Assembly (NCBI RefSeq): GCF_001578185.1
Contig: NZ_CP011008.1
Coordinates: forward strand, 4,368,001 to 4,432,000
Source: Peribacillus simplex
GTDB taxonomy: Bacteria; Bacillota; Bacilli; Bacillales; DSM-1321
Direction of reading: 5' to 3'
DNA length: 64,000 nucleotides
Within the stretch, counting starts at the first letter, position 1, and every line of letters begins with the position of its first letter. Of this stretch, positions 1 through 8,429 are shown one piece after another. The position numbers were made by a program, and so were the translations under genes. The notes below the pieces were generated by a model that saw only the letters and a program-made list of their open reading frames with translations, had not been told where the DNA came from and searched no databases.

Positions 1-2
1 CT

Positions 3-131
3 GGCTTTAACCTTATAATAGCTGACAAAGATAAGGATGCAATTGCTCATTTTATTGATTTAAATGGTTTTAATACCTTTGATCCTGATACTTCAAATTC
101 TACTCATATAGATGATACAACTAAAAACTAA
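3..131 (+). CDS. C-terminal end of an unrecognised protein (partial)
   Basis: An open frame enters from the left window edge and runs 42 codons to a TAA. The tail reads GFNLIIADKDKD... and ends HIDDTTKN; it is acidic and rich in Asp, Asn and Thr. I do not recognise the family. A good intrinsic terminator follows about 120 bases downstream, which supports this being the real end of a transcription unit. Confidence 0.5.
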   Translation, partial: GFNLIIADKDKDAIAHFIDLNGFNTFDPDTSNSTHIDDTTKN

Positions 132-249
132 TACTCTAACATAGACCCTAATGAATTACATAAGCTAATAATTTGAAGTATTACATGCAGAGATCACCAG
201 AATTCAGTTGTTAATCCCCATCTGTTAATTACTACGTTGACATCCCCTT

Positions 250-277
250 GCTCCAGTTATTCTGGAGCCTTTTTTTT
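250..277 (+). terminator. Intrinsic terminator after the partial first gene
   Basis: A perfect 7-bp stem GCTCCAG/CTGGAGC with a 5-base loop is followed by eight T residues on the + strand. It ends the unit carrying the partial gene at the left edge. Confidence 0.8.
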
Positions 278-312
278 ACCTATTTATGATAAATAGGCTG
301 TCATGGGTAGGC

Positions 313-681
313 TTAAAGAGGCCCTTTCGTTTTCGTTCCTTGATGAAAAAACATTTGCCATCTGCCATTCGCATATTTCCAGATTGAACTTCTTAAGGTA
401 TGCTCCCCTCTACCTTCATCAAAAATCCGGTACGTCGTTAATACGGTATCTTCTGACAATTGGTGCATGTCAAAATTGCTTAAGATCATGGTCACCTCAC
501 CTATTCCTTCTTCTCCGATACAATCACTTTTAGACCATATTCGACCCGAACTGCCGAACTCAAAGAAATCATCTTTCAATAATGATGAAAGTTCCTCTGG
601 CGATGTACGGATTTCAGATTTTAATAATTTCTCCTCCAGCTGCTGCACGTGCGCTTTTAACGAAGACCATTCGTTTTCCAT
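313..681 (-). CDS. SnoaL/NTF2-fold DUF4440-type protein
   Basis: This 122-residue protein has the size and layout of a DUF4440/SnoaL-like single-domain NTF2-fold protein: an N-terminal helix (residues about 1-25), then the typical stretch LLKDDFFEFGSSGRIW, a central LTTYRIF strand, and a C-terminal strand pair ending with SSIWKYANGRWQMFFHQGT. Members are small cytoplasmic proteins with a cone-shaped pocket and mostly unknown ligands; no catalytic assignment is possible here. It is monocistronic on the minus strand and convergent with the partial gene at the left edge. Confidence 0.7.
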   Translation of the reverse strand: MENEWSSLKAHVQQLEEKLLKSEIRTSPEELSSLLKDDFFEFGSSGRIWSKSDCIGEEGIGEVTMILSNFDMHQLSEDTVLTTYRIFDEGRGEHTLRSSIWKYANGRWQMFFHQGTKTKGPL

Positions 682-796
682 TCATTCTATCCCCTTTTAC
701 ACTTATATGTGCACGAACTATGAACTACTTCCCAAGCTAATTGTAAAATCATATATAATACATACTAACAATATATCCCAGATGGTGGTGAAATTA

Positions 797-997
797 ATGA
801 TCGATGCTATCAAAGATTTTTTATCCAGTTCATTGTTAATTATCAGCTGGCTTATATTTGCGGTCAGCAGTATTTTTTTCATTTTTTCTTTTTTAACCAT
901 CTTTGCCATACCTATATTTCTCCTGTTATTTTTAACAGGCTTAATTTGCTTCTCTATTTCCAAGAAACTTGACTCACCACGGATCTCTAAGTGTTAA
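797..997 (+). CDS. Small two-helix membrane protein, unknown
   Basis: A 66-residue frame begins at ATG 797 behind the ribosome site GGTGGTG. It encodes a short amphipathic start (MIDAIKDFLSSS), then two hydrophobic helices (about residues 12-32 and 33-52), then a basic tail with SISKK. A longer frame exists upstream but lacks a ribosome site and runs antisense to the DUF4440 gene, so the short form is preferred. Family not recognised; small membrane proteins of this kind are common in Bacillaceae. Confidence 0.5.
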   Translation: MIDAIKDFLSSSLLIISWLIFAVSSIFFIFSFLTIFAIPIFLLLFLTGLICFSISKKLDSPRISKC

Positions 998-1028
998 GAA
1001 CTATTTATTCCACAGAGTCTATAAAAAA

Positions 1029-1168
1029 GGAGCTGCACATGGCAGCTCCCAGAGTGTAGACAAACCCCTTTTCCCAAAGAATTGTTGGAGAAAAAGGAGT
1101 TTTTTTATCTTTATAAAAAACAGCTGTCGACTTTGTCGACAGCCTGGGAGCTGCAAATGGCGAGCTCC
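1029..1168 (-). mobile_element. Short relic of an IS1182-family element with duplicated flanking hairpins
   Basis: Two ends matching the IS1182 copy at 10039-11780 face each other: CAGAGTGTAGACAAA at 1050-1064, and the reverse complement of CAGGCTGTCGACAAA at 1132-1146. Only 97 bases lie between the outer edges, so this is a deletion relic or a MITE-like derivative. Related stem-loops starting GGAGCTGC and ending AGCTCC flank it on both sides (1029-1049 and 1147-1168), as expected if insertion duplicated a terminator hairpin. The right-hand end also carries the typical inner stem-loop (GCTGTCGAC/GTCGACAGC, 1123-1143) with a T-run on the minus strand, which probably still terminates the deaminase gene to its right. 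Confidence 0.6.
1113..1143 (-). terminator. Terminator downstream of the MtaD-like gene, carried by an IS end
   Basis: A 9-bp stem GCTGTCGAC/GTCGACAGC with a 3-base loop is followed on the minus strand by TGTTTTTTAT. It lies about 60 bases past the stop of the deaminase gene. The same arrangement of terminal repeat plus inner hairpin plus T-run occurs at the left end of the intact IS1182 copy. Confidence 0.7.
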
Positions 1169-1202
1169 TTCTTTCGTGCATACGTTTGTTCATTCATCAT
1201 GG

Positions 1203-2513
1203 TTATCGTGATAGTGTGCCCTGCAGACGATTCGTTTCGGCAATTACTTTTTCTTCATCGATCGTTAAGCATTCGCCATTTTTCACAATCATCTTGCCGT
1301 CAATGTATACATCAGATACATCATTTCCGCGGGCTGCATAAAGCAAATGCGAATACGCTTCACTCAGCGGCTGCAGATGCTCTTTGTTATAAGGGTAAAT
1401 GGTGATGAAATCTGCTTTTTTACCTGCTTCAAGTGATCCCGTATGACCCATGCCGATTGCTTCGGCACCCATTCTCGTGGCCATGGCCAGTGCCGTTTGA
1501 GCAGGGAATTTAGTGGCATCCTTATAGATGCCTTTTTGCAATAATGCCGCCGTCCTCATTTCCTCGAACATATCGAAGTTGTTGTTGGAAGCAACACCAT
1601 CTGTTGCAACCCCAACTTTAATGCCTGCATCAAGAAGGCTGACGATATCAGCAATTCCCGATCCCAGCTTCAAATTACTGATTGGATTATGAGCAACCCG
1701 AACATCATGCTGTTTTAGTATCGCCCGCTCTTCATCATTGAGTACGACACCATGGGCCATCACTGTAGGCTGATCAAAAAGACCTAAACGGCGAAGGTGC
1801 TCGACAGGACGGAATCCAAAACGCTTTTCGATGTCAAGGATTTCAAAGTCCGTTTCCGAAACGTGAATGTGCACCATCAAATCATTCTCTTTTGCAATCC
1901 GTGCACTTTCCATAATCGCTTCAGGTGTACAAGCATAAGGGCTGTGTGGCGCTACCATGGTAGTCAGGCGGCCATCGGCAAACGTCTTATAGTTTTTTGA
2001 AAACTGCTCAGCTCCCATGAGGTTCGCTTTTTGTTCTTTTTCCGTACCTAAGCTGAAAATCGTGTAGGAAAAGGCTCCGCGCATTCCTGTTTCGCCTATC
2101 GTTTCCATGACAGCACCTGCATCTATTCCATTAGGATTAAACATATCCGAAAATGTCGTTGTTCCTGATTTTAGCATTTCCATAATGCCAAGCTGAGAAC
2201 TTATAGAGGCGATTTCCGTTGTAAACTGGCTTTCAATCGGCCATATTTTCGTTTCAAGCCATGGCTTCAGCAGCATATCGTCCCCGATTCCGCGTAAAAG
2301 GGTCATCACAATATGCGAATGGGCATTCACTAGACCTGGCATAATCCATTTCCCGCCAAGGTCGACCACTTGATCGGCATCTGCCAATTGTTCTTCAGAA
2401 TGCTGGCCGATGTAGGATATGGTTTGATCTTGTACAATCATCATGCCCTTTTCAAAGATTTGATTTTCCTTGTCCATAGTAAAAAAGGTACCATTTATAT
2501 ATATCGTTTTCAT
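1203..2513 (-). CDS. mtaD: 5-methylthioadenosine/S-adenosylhomocysteine deaminase-type amidohydrolase
   Basis: A 436-residue cytosolic member of the ATZ/TRZ branch of metal-dependent amidohydrolases. The first metal motif is NAHSH near residue 65, followed by HIHVSETD near residue 217, a MAHGVVL histidine, and the metal Asp in GVATDGVASNNNFDMFEE near residue 304. This set, with the LLRGIGDDMLLKPWL loop, is typical of MtaD enzymes that deaminate MTA or SAH, although adenosine-type and guanine-type relatives look alike. I start at the ATG giving MKTIYING, which has GGAGG nine bases upstream; an in-frame start 21 codons earlier has no ribosome site. Monocistronic; its terminator zone was hit by an IS relic. 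Confidence 0.8.
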   Translation of the reverse strand: MKTIYINGTFFTMDKENQIFEKGMMIVQDQTISYIGQHSEEQLADADQVVDLGGKWIMPGLVNAHSHIVMTLLRGIGDDMLLKPWLETKIWPIESQFTTEIASISSQLGIMEMLKSGTTTFSDMFNPNGIDAGAVMETIGETGMRGAFSYTIFSLGTEKEQKANLMGAEQFSKNYKTFADGRLTTMVAPHSPYACTPEAIMESARIAKENDLMVHIHVSETDFEILDIEKRFGFRPVEHLRRLGLFDQPTVMAHGVVLNDEERAILKQHDVRVAHNPISNLKLGSGIADIVSLLDAGIKVGVATDGVASNNNFDMFEEMRTAALLQKGIYKDATKFPAQTALAMATRMGAEAIGMGHTGSLEAGKKADFITIYPYNKEHLQPLSEAYSHLLYAARGNDVSDVYIDGKMIVKNGECLTIDEEKVIAETNRLQGTLSR

Positions 2514-2586
2514 GTAATTATTTCCTCCAAAGTCATTTCGTATCATTGAACAACATGTCATGTTACTATTCCGCATTCTAAACTAG

Positions 2587-2733
2587 CCTCTTACAGATAA
2601 TCAAGTAATTCCATATTATCAGGGAGCATTTCCATTTACCTTAGGAACCTATTGGAAGAGTGAACGGAATAATCTTGTTTCATTTAATCAGCAAACCACA
2701 TCGATGATGCCCATTGCAAATTTAACGGATTGA
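2587..2733 (+). pseudogene. Possible gene fragment, unrecognised
   Basis: A 48-codon open stretch follows a TAG stop and ends in TGA, with protein-like composition (VIPYYQGAFPFTLGTYWKSE and then TTSMMPIANLTD). It has no start codon or ribosome site and sits between two minus-strand genes. It may be the tail of a decayed gene, or chance. Confidence 0.2.
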
Positions 2734-2747
2734 TGAAGAACTCAAAA

Positions 2748-3737
2748 TCAGTTGCTTAAAAAAATCTTCCCCCTATTGCTCATAGGAGTTTCCATGACAC
2801 GAATGGCTTCTTGTACATCCCCAAGGCCGTAGTAAGAATCCGGCATCATGAAACTCAATCTTTTATCGTTAATGAATCCCATCAAAAGGTTAAACGTTTC
2901 TTGCCAAGTCTGAATGGACGCCTGTTGATTCCAATGCCGTAGATGAAACATTTTAACATTTACTTTTGTCCTTTGTGAAATTTCCGCCCAATTTACAGAC
3001 TTTCCTGATAAAAGACCAATCGTTAATAAGATGCCATTAGGCCGAACACAAAAGGCTAACTCGGAACCATCTGTACCTCCCACCGAATCTATGGCCGCGT
3101 TCGCTCCGCGTCCATTCGTCCACTCCATCACGGTATCATGCAATGATGATTCAGATGTATCGATTACATATGCAGCACCAAGTTTAAGCAGCTCTTCCGT
3201 ATAGGTATTGTTTCTGGTTACAGCAATCAGCTTAAATCCAAGAATCTTGGATAACTGGGTGAAGATGCGGCCAATGGAAGATCCGCAAGCATTCACGAGT
3301 AATATATCATCCGGTTTCAATGCCAATACTTCTGTGATTGTTAACCAAGCGGTTATCGGATTTATATATAATTGCGCTGCTATATGGTCCTCAATGGAAT
3401 CAGGAATGACGATTGCCAAATCCGCAGATGTTTTAACATAATCCTGCCAGGTACCTTCACCGCGCAAAGGCAGAACACGCTTACCAATCAGCTCTTGCGA
3501 AACCGAAGGACCCACCGCTTCCACTATGCCGACGCCTTCATAACCAGGAATGGAAGGCAAGGGAATTCGGTGGGAATATGCGCCCCGAATGGGCAGCAAG
3601 TCAGATGGATTGATAGGACGTGCAGTCATCCGTACAAGGACTTCCCCGTCCACAGGCATTTGAATGAATTTATTTTCCACTTTTATAACTTTTTGTGGAT
3701 GCCCAAACTCATAAAATTTAGCACATTTAGCTTCCAA
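2748..3737 (-). CDS. Zinc-independent MDR-family NAD(P)H oxidoreductase (quinone or enoyl reductase type)
   Basis: This 329-residue protein has the GroES-like N-terminal half (residues about 1-125, with PINPSDLLPIRGAY and GYEGVGIVEAVG) and a Rossmann half with the nucleotide loop NACGSSIGRIFTQLSK near residue 150. The cysteines and histidines of zinc-dependent alcohol dehydrogenases are missing, which places it with quinone oxidoreductases or mitochondrial-type trans-2-enoyl reductases. The start is TTG: an AAAGGAG site lies 10 bases upstream and no better ATG is in frame. Substrate unknown; it is monocistronic. Confidence 0.75.
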   Translation of the reverse strand: MEAKCAKFYEFGHPQKVIKVENKFIQMPVDGEVLVRMTARPINPSDLLPIRGAYSHRIPLPSIPGYEGVGIVEAVGPSVSQELIGKRVLPLRGEGTWQDYVKTSADLAIVIPDSIEDHIAAQLYINPITAWLTITEVLALKPDDILLVNACGSSIGRIFTQLSKILGFKLIAVTRNNTYTEELLKLGAAYVIDTSESSLHDTVMEWTNGRGANAAIDSVGGTDGSELAFCVRPNGILLTIGLLSGKSVNWAEISQRTKVNVKMFHLRHWNQQASIQTWQETFNLLMGFINDKRLSFMMPDSYYGLGDVQEAIRVMETPMSNRGKIFLSN

Positions 3738-4065
3738 AATAGTAAGTCTCCTTTAATATAGTTCTAACTATTTTATCATTTATACAGAACCAGCCTATCC
3801 TGTATTTTTCCAAGAGTTGTTACTCACCTTTTAAACAGCAAATCTTAAAAACGTAAAGAGCTTTTCACTTTTCTTCTGTTTTTTCATCTTCAATTGATCT
3901 GCCCCTTTCGTTCCATAAAAAAAAGGCTGCCGCAGCACCCCATGGTTTTAGTAAAATTTTAAAATAAGAATTTAATAAAACATACTTAAAACCTTTTTAT
4001 AACCCCCTCAATTTAATCCAGTAGAATTTACCGCTAACGCCTTGTTTATACGAACAAATATCAAT
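3738..4065. other. Intergenic, possible weak terminator only
   Basis: No open frame with a ribosome site is visible. At 3917-3937 a GGCTGC/GCAGC-rich hairpin next to eight A residues could be a weak minus-strand terminator for the DUF1259 gene. The rest is AT-rich and featureless to me. Confidence 0.3.
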
Positions 4066-4470
4066 TTATCGAACTGGATAGCTGCTTAAAGTTGAAAAAG
4101 AATGCGCCAATTTTTTCGCGAAATTTAATGGGGGTTCGACTGATTGAATATGCATATACAAAATCGAAGGTTTCATATATAACCAATGATTATGCAAGGC
4201 ACTTACAATAATCCCCTGTTGGACAACTGATTGCATAAATCCTGGAATTTCTTCTTGTAAAATTGCTATTTCACCCAAATTTAATGCAATACCGTTTTGA
4301 TCCAATGATTCAAATAAAACCCCTACTGGTACAACTGAGTTACTCGGACGCCCTTGGACAAACACTTCAATATTACGATGCAAGGATACAGAACAAACAC
4401 CTTTATTTATGTCGCTTTTCCCATTTAGAATTTTGGCAAATTGTTCACAAAGAGAGTTATAGTCATTCAT
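4066..4470 (-). CDS. DUF1259 (LppY/LpqO-type) protein
   Basis: A 134-residue protein matching DUF1259 over most of its length: the core GVLFESLDQNGIALNLGEIA is followed by FMQSVVQQGIIVSALHNHW, the diagnostic His-Asn-His segment, and a C-terminal amphipathic helix. A good ribosome site (AAAGGAGG) lies eight bases before the ATG. No signal peptide is seen, unlike the LppY lipoprotein variants, so it is probably cytoplasmic. Function in this family is unknown. Confidence 0.7.
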   Translation of the reverse strand: MNDYNSLCEQFAKILNGKSDINKGVCSVSLHRNIEVFVQGRPSNSVVPVGVLFESLDQNGIALNLGEIAILQEEIPGFMQSVVQQGIIVSALHNHWLYMKPSILYMHIQSVEPPLNFAKKLAHSFSTLSSYPVR

Positions 4471-4544
4471 AATTAAGCCTCCTTTTAATTGGGATATTAT
4501 GATGTTTAATCCTAATTAATGATGAATCATAAAATAAAGGAAGG

Positions 4545-4577
4545 AAAAAATACCCTCCAGATCATTTAACTGGAGGG
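4545..4577 (-). terminator. Terminator of the M20/DUF3311/symporter operon
   Basis: A perfect 8-bp stem CCCTCCAG/CTGGAGGG with a 9-base loop is followed on the minus strand by TATTTTTT. It lies about 60 bases past the symporter stop. Confidence 0.8.
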
Positions 4578-4639
4578 CATTCGCATTAATATAATCTTAT
4601 CGGAATGAATTACTTGGAGCAGCAAATATTCATGTTGTG

Positions 4640-6169
4640 TTAGCTATTTGATTCTTTTTGTATTAGAAGCTTGTTCTCTACTGTTGTTGTCTCCAAAACA
4701 TCATTATCTTTATGAGTATTAGTAATGTTAATGTTTTTTGTCATCACACTGACAACCATTAAAACTACGATATTAACAAATAGAGCGATAATTCCTACAT
4801 TCAAGTCTTTAATTGCTTGAGGAAGATAAGGAAATAGATGACCAATTTTTATGTTCCCTAGTTCCATAATTGAGACTAGCACGCCTCCTGTTATAATCCC
4901 GGCAAATGCTCCATGTTTGGTTATAAAATTCTTTCTCATCAAGCTTGCGAAAAAGGCAGGAGCTAGTTGTGTGATAAAATTATAGGCGATTAAAGCAAGA
5001 CTAAAGAGGGAATTTCCACCTTTAAAGGTCAAGTAAATCCCTACGAGAGAAATAAGGGGAACCAAGTATTTTACCAATTTTGCAATCTGATTTTCAGTTG
5101 CCGATGGAGTGAATACCTTATATACATTTTTTGCAAGCAATGTTGATATCGACATCAACAGCATGGAACTTGGTACTAAAGCGGCTAACACGCCAGTGCC
5201 ACCTATTAAGCCCACAAACCATGGATCAAAATCCTGTTTAGAAAGCTGCAGCAAGATAAGATCGGCTTCGCTGCCTTTTAATCCAGGCGTCTGCAAGATA
5301 GCTGCAAATCCGACAAAAAAGGCAAACAACAAAATCAATTGGTACATTGGCATTAGGATTGCATTTTTTCGTAAAGCTTTTTCGCTAGAGGCAGCATAAA
5401 TAGGAGAAAACCCGTGCGGCCACATATAAAATCCAATGGAGCTTAGTATAACGGTCGATATATACCACGAAACGCCCATTCCTTGATCCGGAAGTATGGT
5501 ATAGTTCGGCTTTGCATTTTCAATGGCCTCAAACATGGGTTGAAGACCGTCATAATAATGAAGAGGGAAATAAACCCCTAAAAATACGACAATGCCAAGA
5601 ATCAGAATATCCTTCAAAATAGCTGTCCTGGCAGAACCGTGAATACCGGAAACCATTACGAAAATGGTTACACCAATTGCTCCAACCCAAATGGCAGCTG
5701 TAGAAGAAATGGCCCCATAGGATGTTGCAGAAACGATATATCCTAACCCCTTCAATTGCAGAACTAAGTAGCAAGTACAAGCTATAACACCAATTACAGC
5801 AACAAGCACACCAAGATAAGGACTTTGATATTTTTTCACAAAAAAATCTGATTGGGAAACTAATTGGTGTTTCTTTGCATACCTCCAGATAGCAGGAAAT
5901 GTCCAGTAGGAGATGACTGTTGCCAGACAGCCGTATGAAACGATACTAAAGATGGAACCTCCTTCCCCATAAGCCGATCCACTTGCACCTAAAAAGGTGA
6001 AGGTCGTATACATTTCACCTGCGGACAAGAGGAAAATCAAAAGGGCTCCCATTCCGCGTCCCCCGACTGACCATTGTTCTAAGTTCATTTCCTTCCCTTT
6101 TTTAGCCTGGATACCAATCAAAACGGAAATGATGAAAAAAAACATGATGAATAACACGGCAATATTCAT
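4640..6169 (-). CDS. Sodium:solute symporter (SSS family)
   Basis: A 509-residue polytopic protein with about 13 hydrophobic helices. The N-terminal region has the SSS signature LEQWSVGGRGMGALLIFLLS and then TTFTFLGASGSAYGEGG, near the first Na+ site of the LeuT fold. The C-terminal tail is short and charged. It overlaps the DUF3311 gene by four bases (ATGA), a common pairing in which the small protein accompanies the symporter. Co-transcription with an M20 amidohydrolase suggests it imports an N-acylated or peptide-like compound that the hydrolase then cleaves; that substrate is inferred from context only. Confidence 0.85.
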   Translation of the reverse strand: MNIAVLFIMFFFIISVLIGIQAKKGKEMNLEQWSVGGRGMGALLIFLLSAGEMYTTFTFLGASGSAYGEGGSIFSIVSYGCLATVISYWTFPAIWRYAKKHQLVSQSDFFVKKYQSPYLGVLVAVIGVIACTCYLVLQLKGLGYIVSATSYGAISSTAAIWVGAIGVTIFVMVSGIHGSARTAILKDILILGIVVFLGVYFPLHYYDGLQPMFEAIENAKPNYTILPDQGMGVSWYISTVILSSIGFYMWPHGFSPIYAASSEKALRKNAILMPMYQLILLFAFFVGFAAILQTPGLKGSEADLILLQLSKQDFDPWFVGLIGGTGVLAALVPSSMLLMSISTLLAKNVYKVFTPSATENQIAKLVKYLVPLISLVGIYLTFKGGNSLFSLALIAYNFITQLAPAFFASLMRKNFITKHGAFAGIITGGVLVSIMELGNIKIGHLFPYLPQAIKDLNVGIIALFVNIVVLMVVSVMTKNINITNTHKDNDVLETTTVENKLLIQKESNS

Positions 6170-6366
6170 CTTGAATCTCCCTTCTGATTAGCTGGATCCA
6201 GTAGATAGATAATCCCCATAATACATGTGGTTAGCACAGACCAGAGTACAATCCAAAAGTGAAAAAATGGCATTCCCAGAACATAGGGAGTCACTTTATT
6301 TGTAAACAAAGCACCTACAATAATGCCAAGAAACGGGATTATTCCGAGCCAATATATTTTTTTCAT
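6166..6366 (-). CDS. DUF3311 small membrane partner of the symporter
   Basis: A 66-residue protein with two hydrophobic helices (about residues 4-22 and 31-56) and a polar KGDSR tail, matching DUF3311 in size and in the FFHFWIVLWSVLTTCIM stretch. The ribosome site AGGGGG precedes the ATG. The stop overlaps the start of the symporter gene, so the two are translationally coupled and probably form one complex. The exact role of DUF3311 proteins is unknown. Confidence 0.75.
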   Translation of the reverse strand: MKKIYWLGIIPFLGIIVGALFTNKVTPYVLGMPFFHFWIVLWSVLTTCIMGIIYLLDPANQKGDSR

Positions 6367-6378
6367 ACTCTTAGCCCC

Positions 6379-7566
6379 CTAGTAAGTTAGATTTAACATT
6401 TTAAAAGTCGCGTGAACAAATAACTTCACCCCATTTTGTAAAGCCTGTTCATCGATCGTGAATTTCGGATGATGATGAGGATATATAATCCCTTTCTCTT
6501 CATTACGGGCCCCTATTACAATATAAGATCCCGGAACTACTTTTTGAAAAGCAGAGAAGTCCTCACTTCCCATAATTGGCTTTAAAATCTCTCGGCTTTC
6601 TTCACCAAATACTTCACAGACGGTTTCGTCCATCAATCGGGTAACTTCTTCATCATTAATGGTCGGAGCATAACCGAACTGATAATCGAATTCGTATGTA
6701 GCTCCATGCGCTTCAGTAATTCCTTTTATAATTCGTTCGATAAAATTCGGTATTTTTTCCCTTAACTCCGGATTAAAACTTCGAACGGAACCGCTAATGC
6801 TTACCTTACTTGGAATAACATTAATCGCACTTCCCGCATTGAACTGAGTCACTGAAATCACCAGAGCTTCCTGGGCATCTCGATATCTCGAAACAATGTG
6901 CTGGAGATTTGATACAACCTGAGTTCCAATTGCAATGGGATCGACGGTAAGTTCAGGCTGTGAGGCGTGCCCCCCTTTACCGACCACCGTAATGTTAAAA
7001 GTATCAGCTCCAGCCATCACCGGACCGTAACCCAAACCAATTTTTCCTAAAGGAAGAGTCGACAAGAGATGGGTGCCAATGATCATATCCACTCCATCAA
7101 GCACACCGGCTTTCACCATCTCTTGGGCTCCACCGGGCGGCAGTTCCTCGGCGTGTTGAAATAAAAAGCGCACCTCCCCTTTAATATGATCCTTTAACTG
7201 TGTAAGAATCTTCGCGGCACCAAGCAGCATCGCCGTATGCCCGTCATGTCCGCATGCATGCATCGCGCCTGAATTCTGTGACACAAATTCAAAATCATTC
7301 TCTTCTTCAATTGGAAGCGCATCCATATCTGCCCGCAGTGCAATAACCTTCCCAGGCTGCGGGCCAATCAAACGAGCCATTATACTCGTTTTTGTCGGAC
7401 GTGAAATTTCCAGATCACCAAAAGTTTGTAGCGTTTCATAAACAAATTGTGCTGTTTTTACTTCTTCAAATGACAGCTCGGGATACATATGTAAATATCT
7501 TCGCCAACCAATCACTTCATCTTTTACAGCCTCGATTAAATCATGGATCATTATCGTTTGAGACAC
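6379..7566 (-). CDS. M20 family amidohydrolase (N-acyl amino acid / IAA-amino acid hydrolase type)
   Basis: A roughly 395-residue cytosolic metallopeptidase-fold amidohydrolase. The metal-binding motifs ALRADMDALPIEE, MHACGHDGHTAMLLGAA, QHAEELPPGGA, and near the C-terminus MGSEDFSAF and HHHPKF are all present, so the dinuclear site is intact. The dimerisation insert runs from about residue 180 to 290 (GKGGHASQPE to GSVRSF). I prefer GTG 7566, which has AAGGGG nine bases upstream; the frame stays open to an ATG at 7587 without a ribosome site. It leads an operon with DUF3311 and a symporter. Likely substrates are N-acyl amino acids, and hippurate-like or auxin conjugates are possible. Confidence 0.85.
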   Translation of the reverse strand: MSQTIMIHDLIEAVKDEVIGWRRYLHMYPELSFEEVKTAQFVYETLQTFGDLEISRPTKTSIMARLIGPQPGKVIALRADMDALPIEEENDFEFVSQNSGAMHACGHDGHTAMLLGAAKILTQLKDHIKGEVRFLFQHAEELPPGGAQEMVKAGVLDGVDMIIGTHLLSTLPLGKIGLGYGPVMAGADTFNITVVGKGGHASQPELTVDPIAIGTQVVSNLQHIVSRYRDAQEALVISVTQFNAGSAINVIPSKVSISGSVRSFNPELREKIPNFIERIIKGITEAHGATYEFDYQFGYAPTINDEEVTRLMDETVCEVFGEESREILKPIMGSEDFSAFQKVVPGSYIVIGARNEEKGIIYPHHHPKFTIDEQALQNGVKLFVHATFKMLNLTY

Positions 7567-7620
7567 CCAATACATCCCCTTTTCCATTCAATTTACATGG
7601 TAATCTTTATTTTCGGTTAG

Positions 7621-7674
7621 TTTAAGGAATAATTTCCTTAAATAGAGTATAATATCCCGTGTTCTTTATTTCAA
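7621..7674 (-). promoter_or_regulatory. Sigma-A promoter with a palindromic operator at the start site
   Basis: On the minus strand TTGAAA (7669-7674) and TATACT (7646-7651) are separated by exactly 17 bases, a strong vegetative promoter. Just downstream lies a perfect inverted repeat TTTAAGGAA/TTCCTTAAA with a 4-base centre (7621-7642), placed to block initiation. The promoter drives the M20/DUF3311/symporter operon. The regulator encoded at 8428-9726 is the obvious candidate to bind, by proximity only. Confidence 0.65.
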
Positions 7675-7762
7675 TGTTTTTTGAAAATTCTAAACCATTT
7701 TATTTGATTACTAGATTTAATGGTGGAAGTTCTCCTTTTAGTGCTTTTACATCAAAATAAAA

Positions 7763-8429
7763 AAGCACCCAATTTTTGGGTGCTTCAGACTGTAGACAAT
7801 TTGGGAACGTTGATTGGAACGTAGGGCACTCGCTTTCCGAGGGCGGTCCGGGAGCCTCCTCGGCTTGTGCCTGCGGGGTCTTCCCCTAGACGCGCTTTTC
7901 CCGCAGGAGTCTCGCACCTTCCGCTCCAATCAACTTGGTTATAAAATTTAGATAGAACCTCTTTTTTGCCTACAGTTTTTTACCAAAGCACATCTATGTG
8001 ACATGTCCATTTTTATCAAAGTGTACCGAAAAATAAAGACCATCAAAAAGTAGCGACACGTCATATTTGGCAAGATTATATGGAAGAAGCAGATCATCTG
8101 CGTCATTATCAAGATGTAAAATCTATCTATGCTAAACGTAAAGAAACGATTGAGCGTGTTTTCGCAGATACAAAAGAAAAGCATGGCATGGTTGGATTAC
8201 TTTAAGGGGAACTTAAAAAATTGTCGCTGCTCACTTTCGCTGCCATGAATGTAAAGAAGATGGCCAATTGGACATAGAAAGGTTAAAAAATGGCCTAACA
8301 TAGTGGGCTCGTAGAGACCCAATCCTTAATATGGAGCAAAATTCAAAGGGAATTTCAAAAAGGGGTTCGAAATGTTTTAACTCCGAACCCCTTTTGTCTT
8401 CAAATTGAAGCACCCAATTTTGGGTGCTT
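7763..8429 (+). mobile_element. Deletion derivative of an IS1182-family element inside a duplicated terminator
   Basis: The left end CAGACTGTAGACAA begins at 7786 and the right end TTTTGTCTTCAAATTG closes at about 8407. Between them lie a GC-rich repeat (7810-7933) and a piece matching only the C-terminal fifth of the transposase at 11350-11669 (about 7980-8290), with frameshifts. The same stem-loop AAGCACCC...GGGTGCTT flanks both sides (7763-7785 and 8408-8429). The right-hand copy overlaps the stop codon of the regulator gene, so the element landed in that gene's terminator. Confidence 0.8.
7810..7933. repeat. GC-rich interspersed repeat, copy 1
   Basis: A block of about 124 bp, much richer in GC than its surroundings, begins TTGATTGGAACG and ends CCAATCAA, so its ends are inverted. 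Internal landmarks shared by all copies are CACTCGCTTTCCG, GAGCCTCCTCGGC, TGCGGGGTCT and CCGCAGGAGTCTCG. It lies inside the left end of an IS1182 derivative. The open frame across it is a composition artefact. Confidence 0.75.

Noticed and set aside
467-997. 176-codon + strand gene
   Set aside because: Its first half is antisense to the DUF4440 gene; only the part from ATG 797 has a ribosome site and membrane-protein character.
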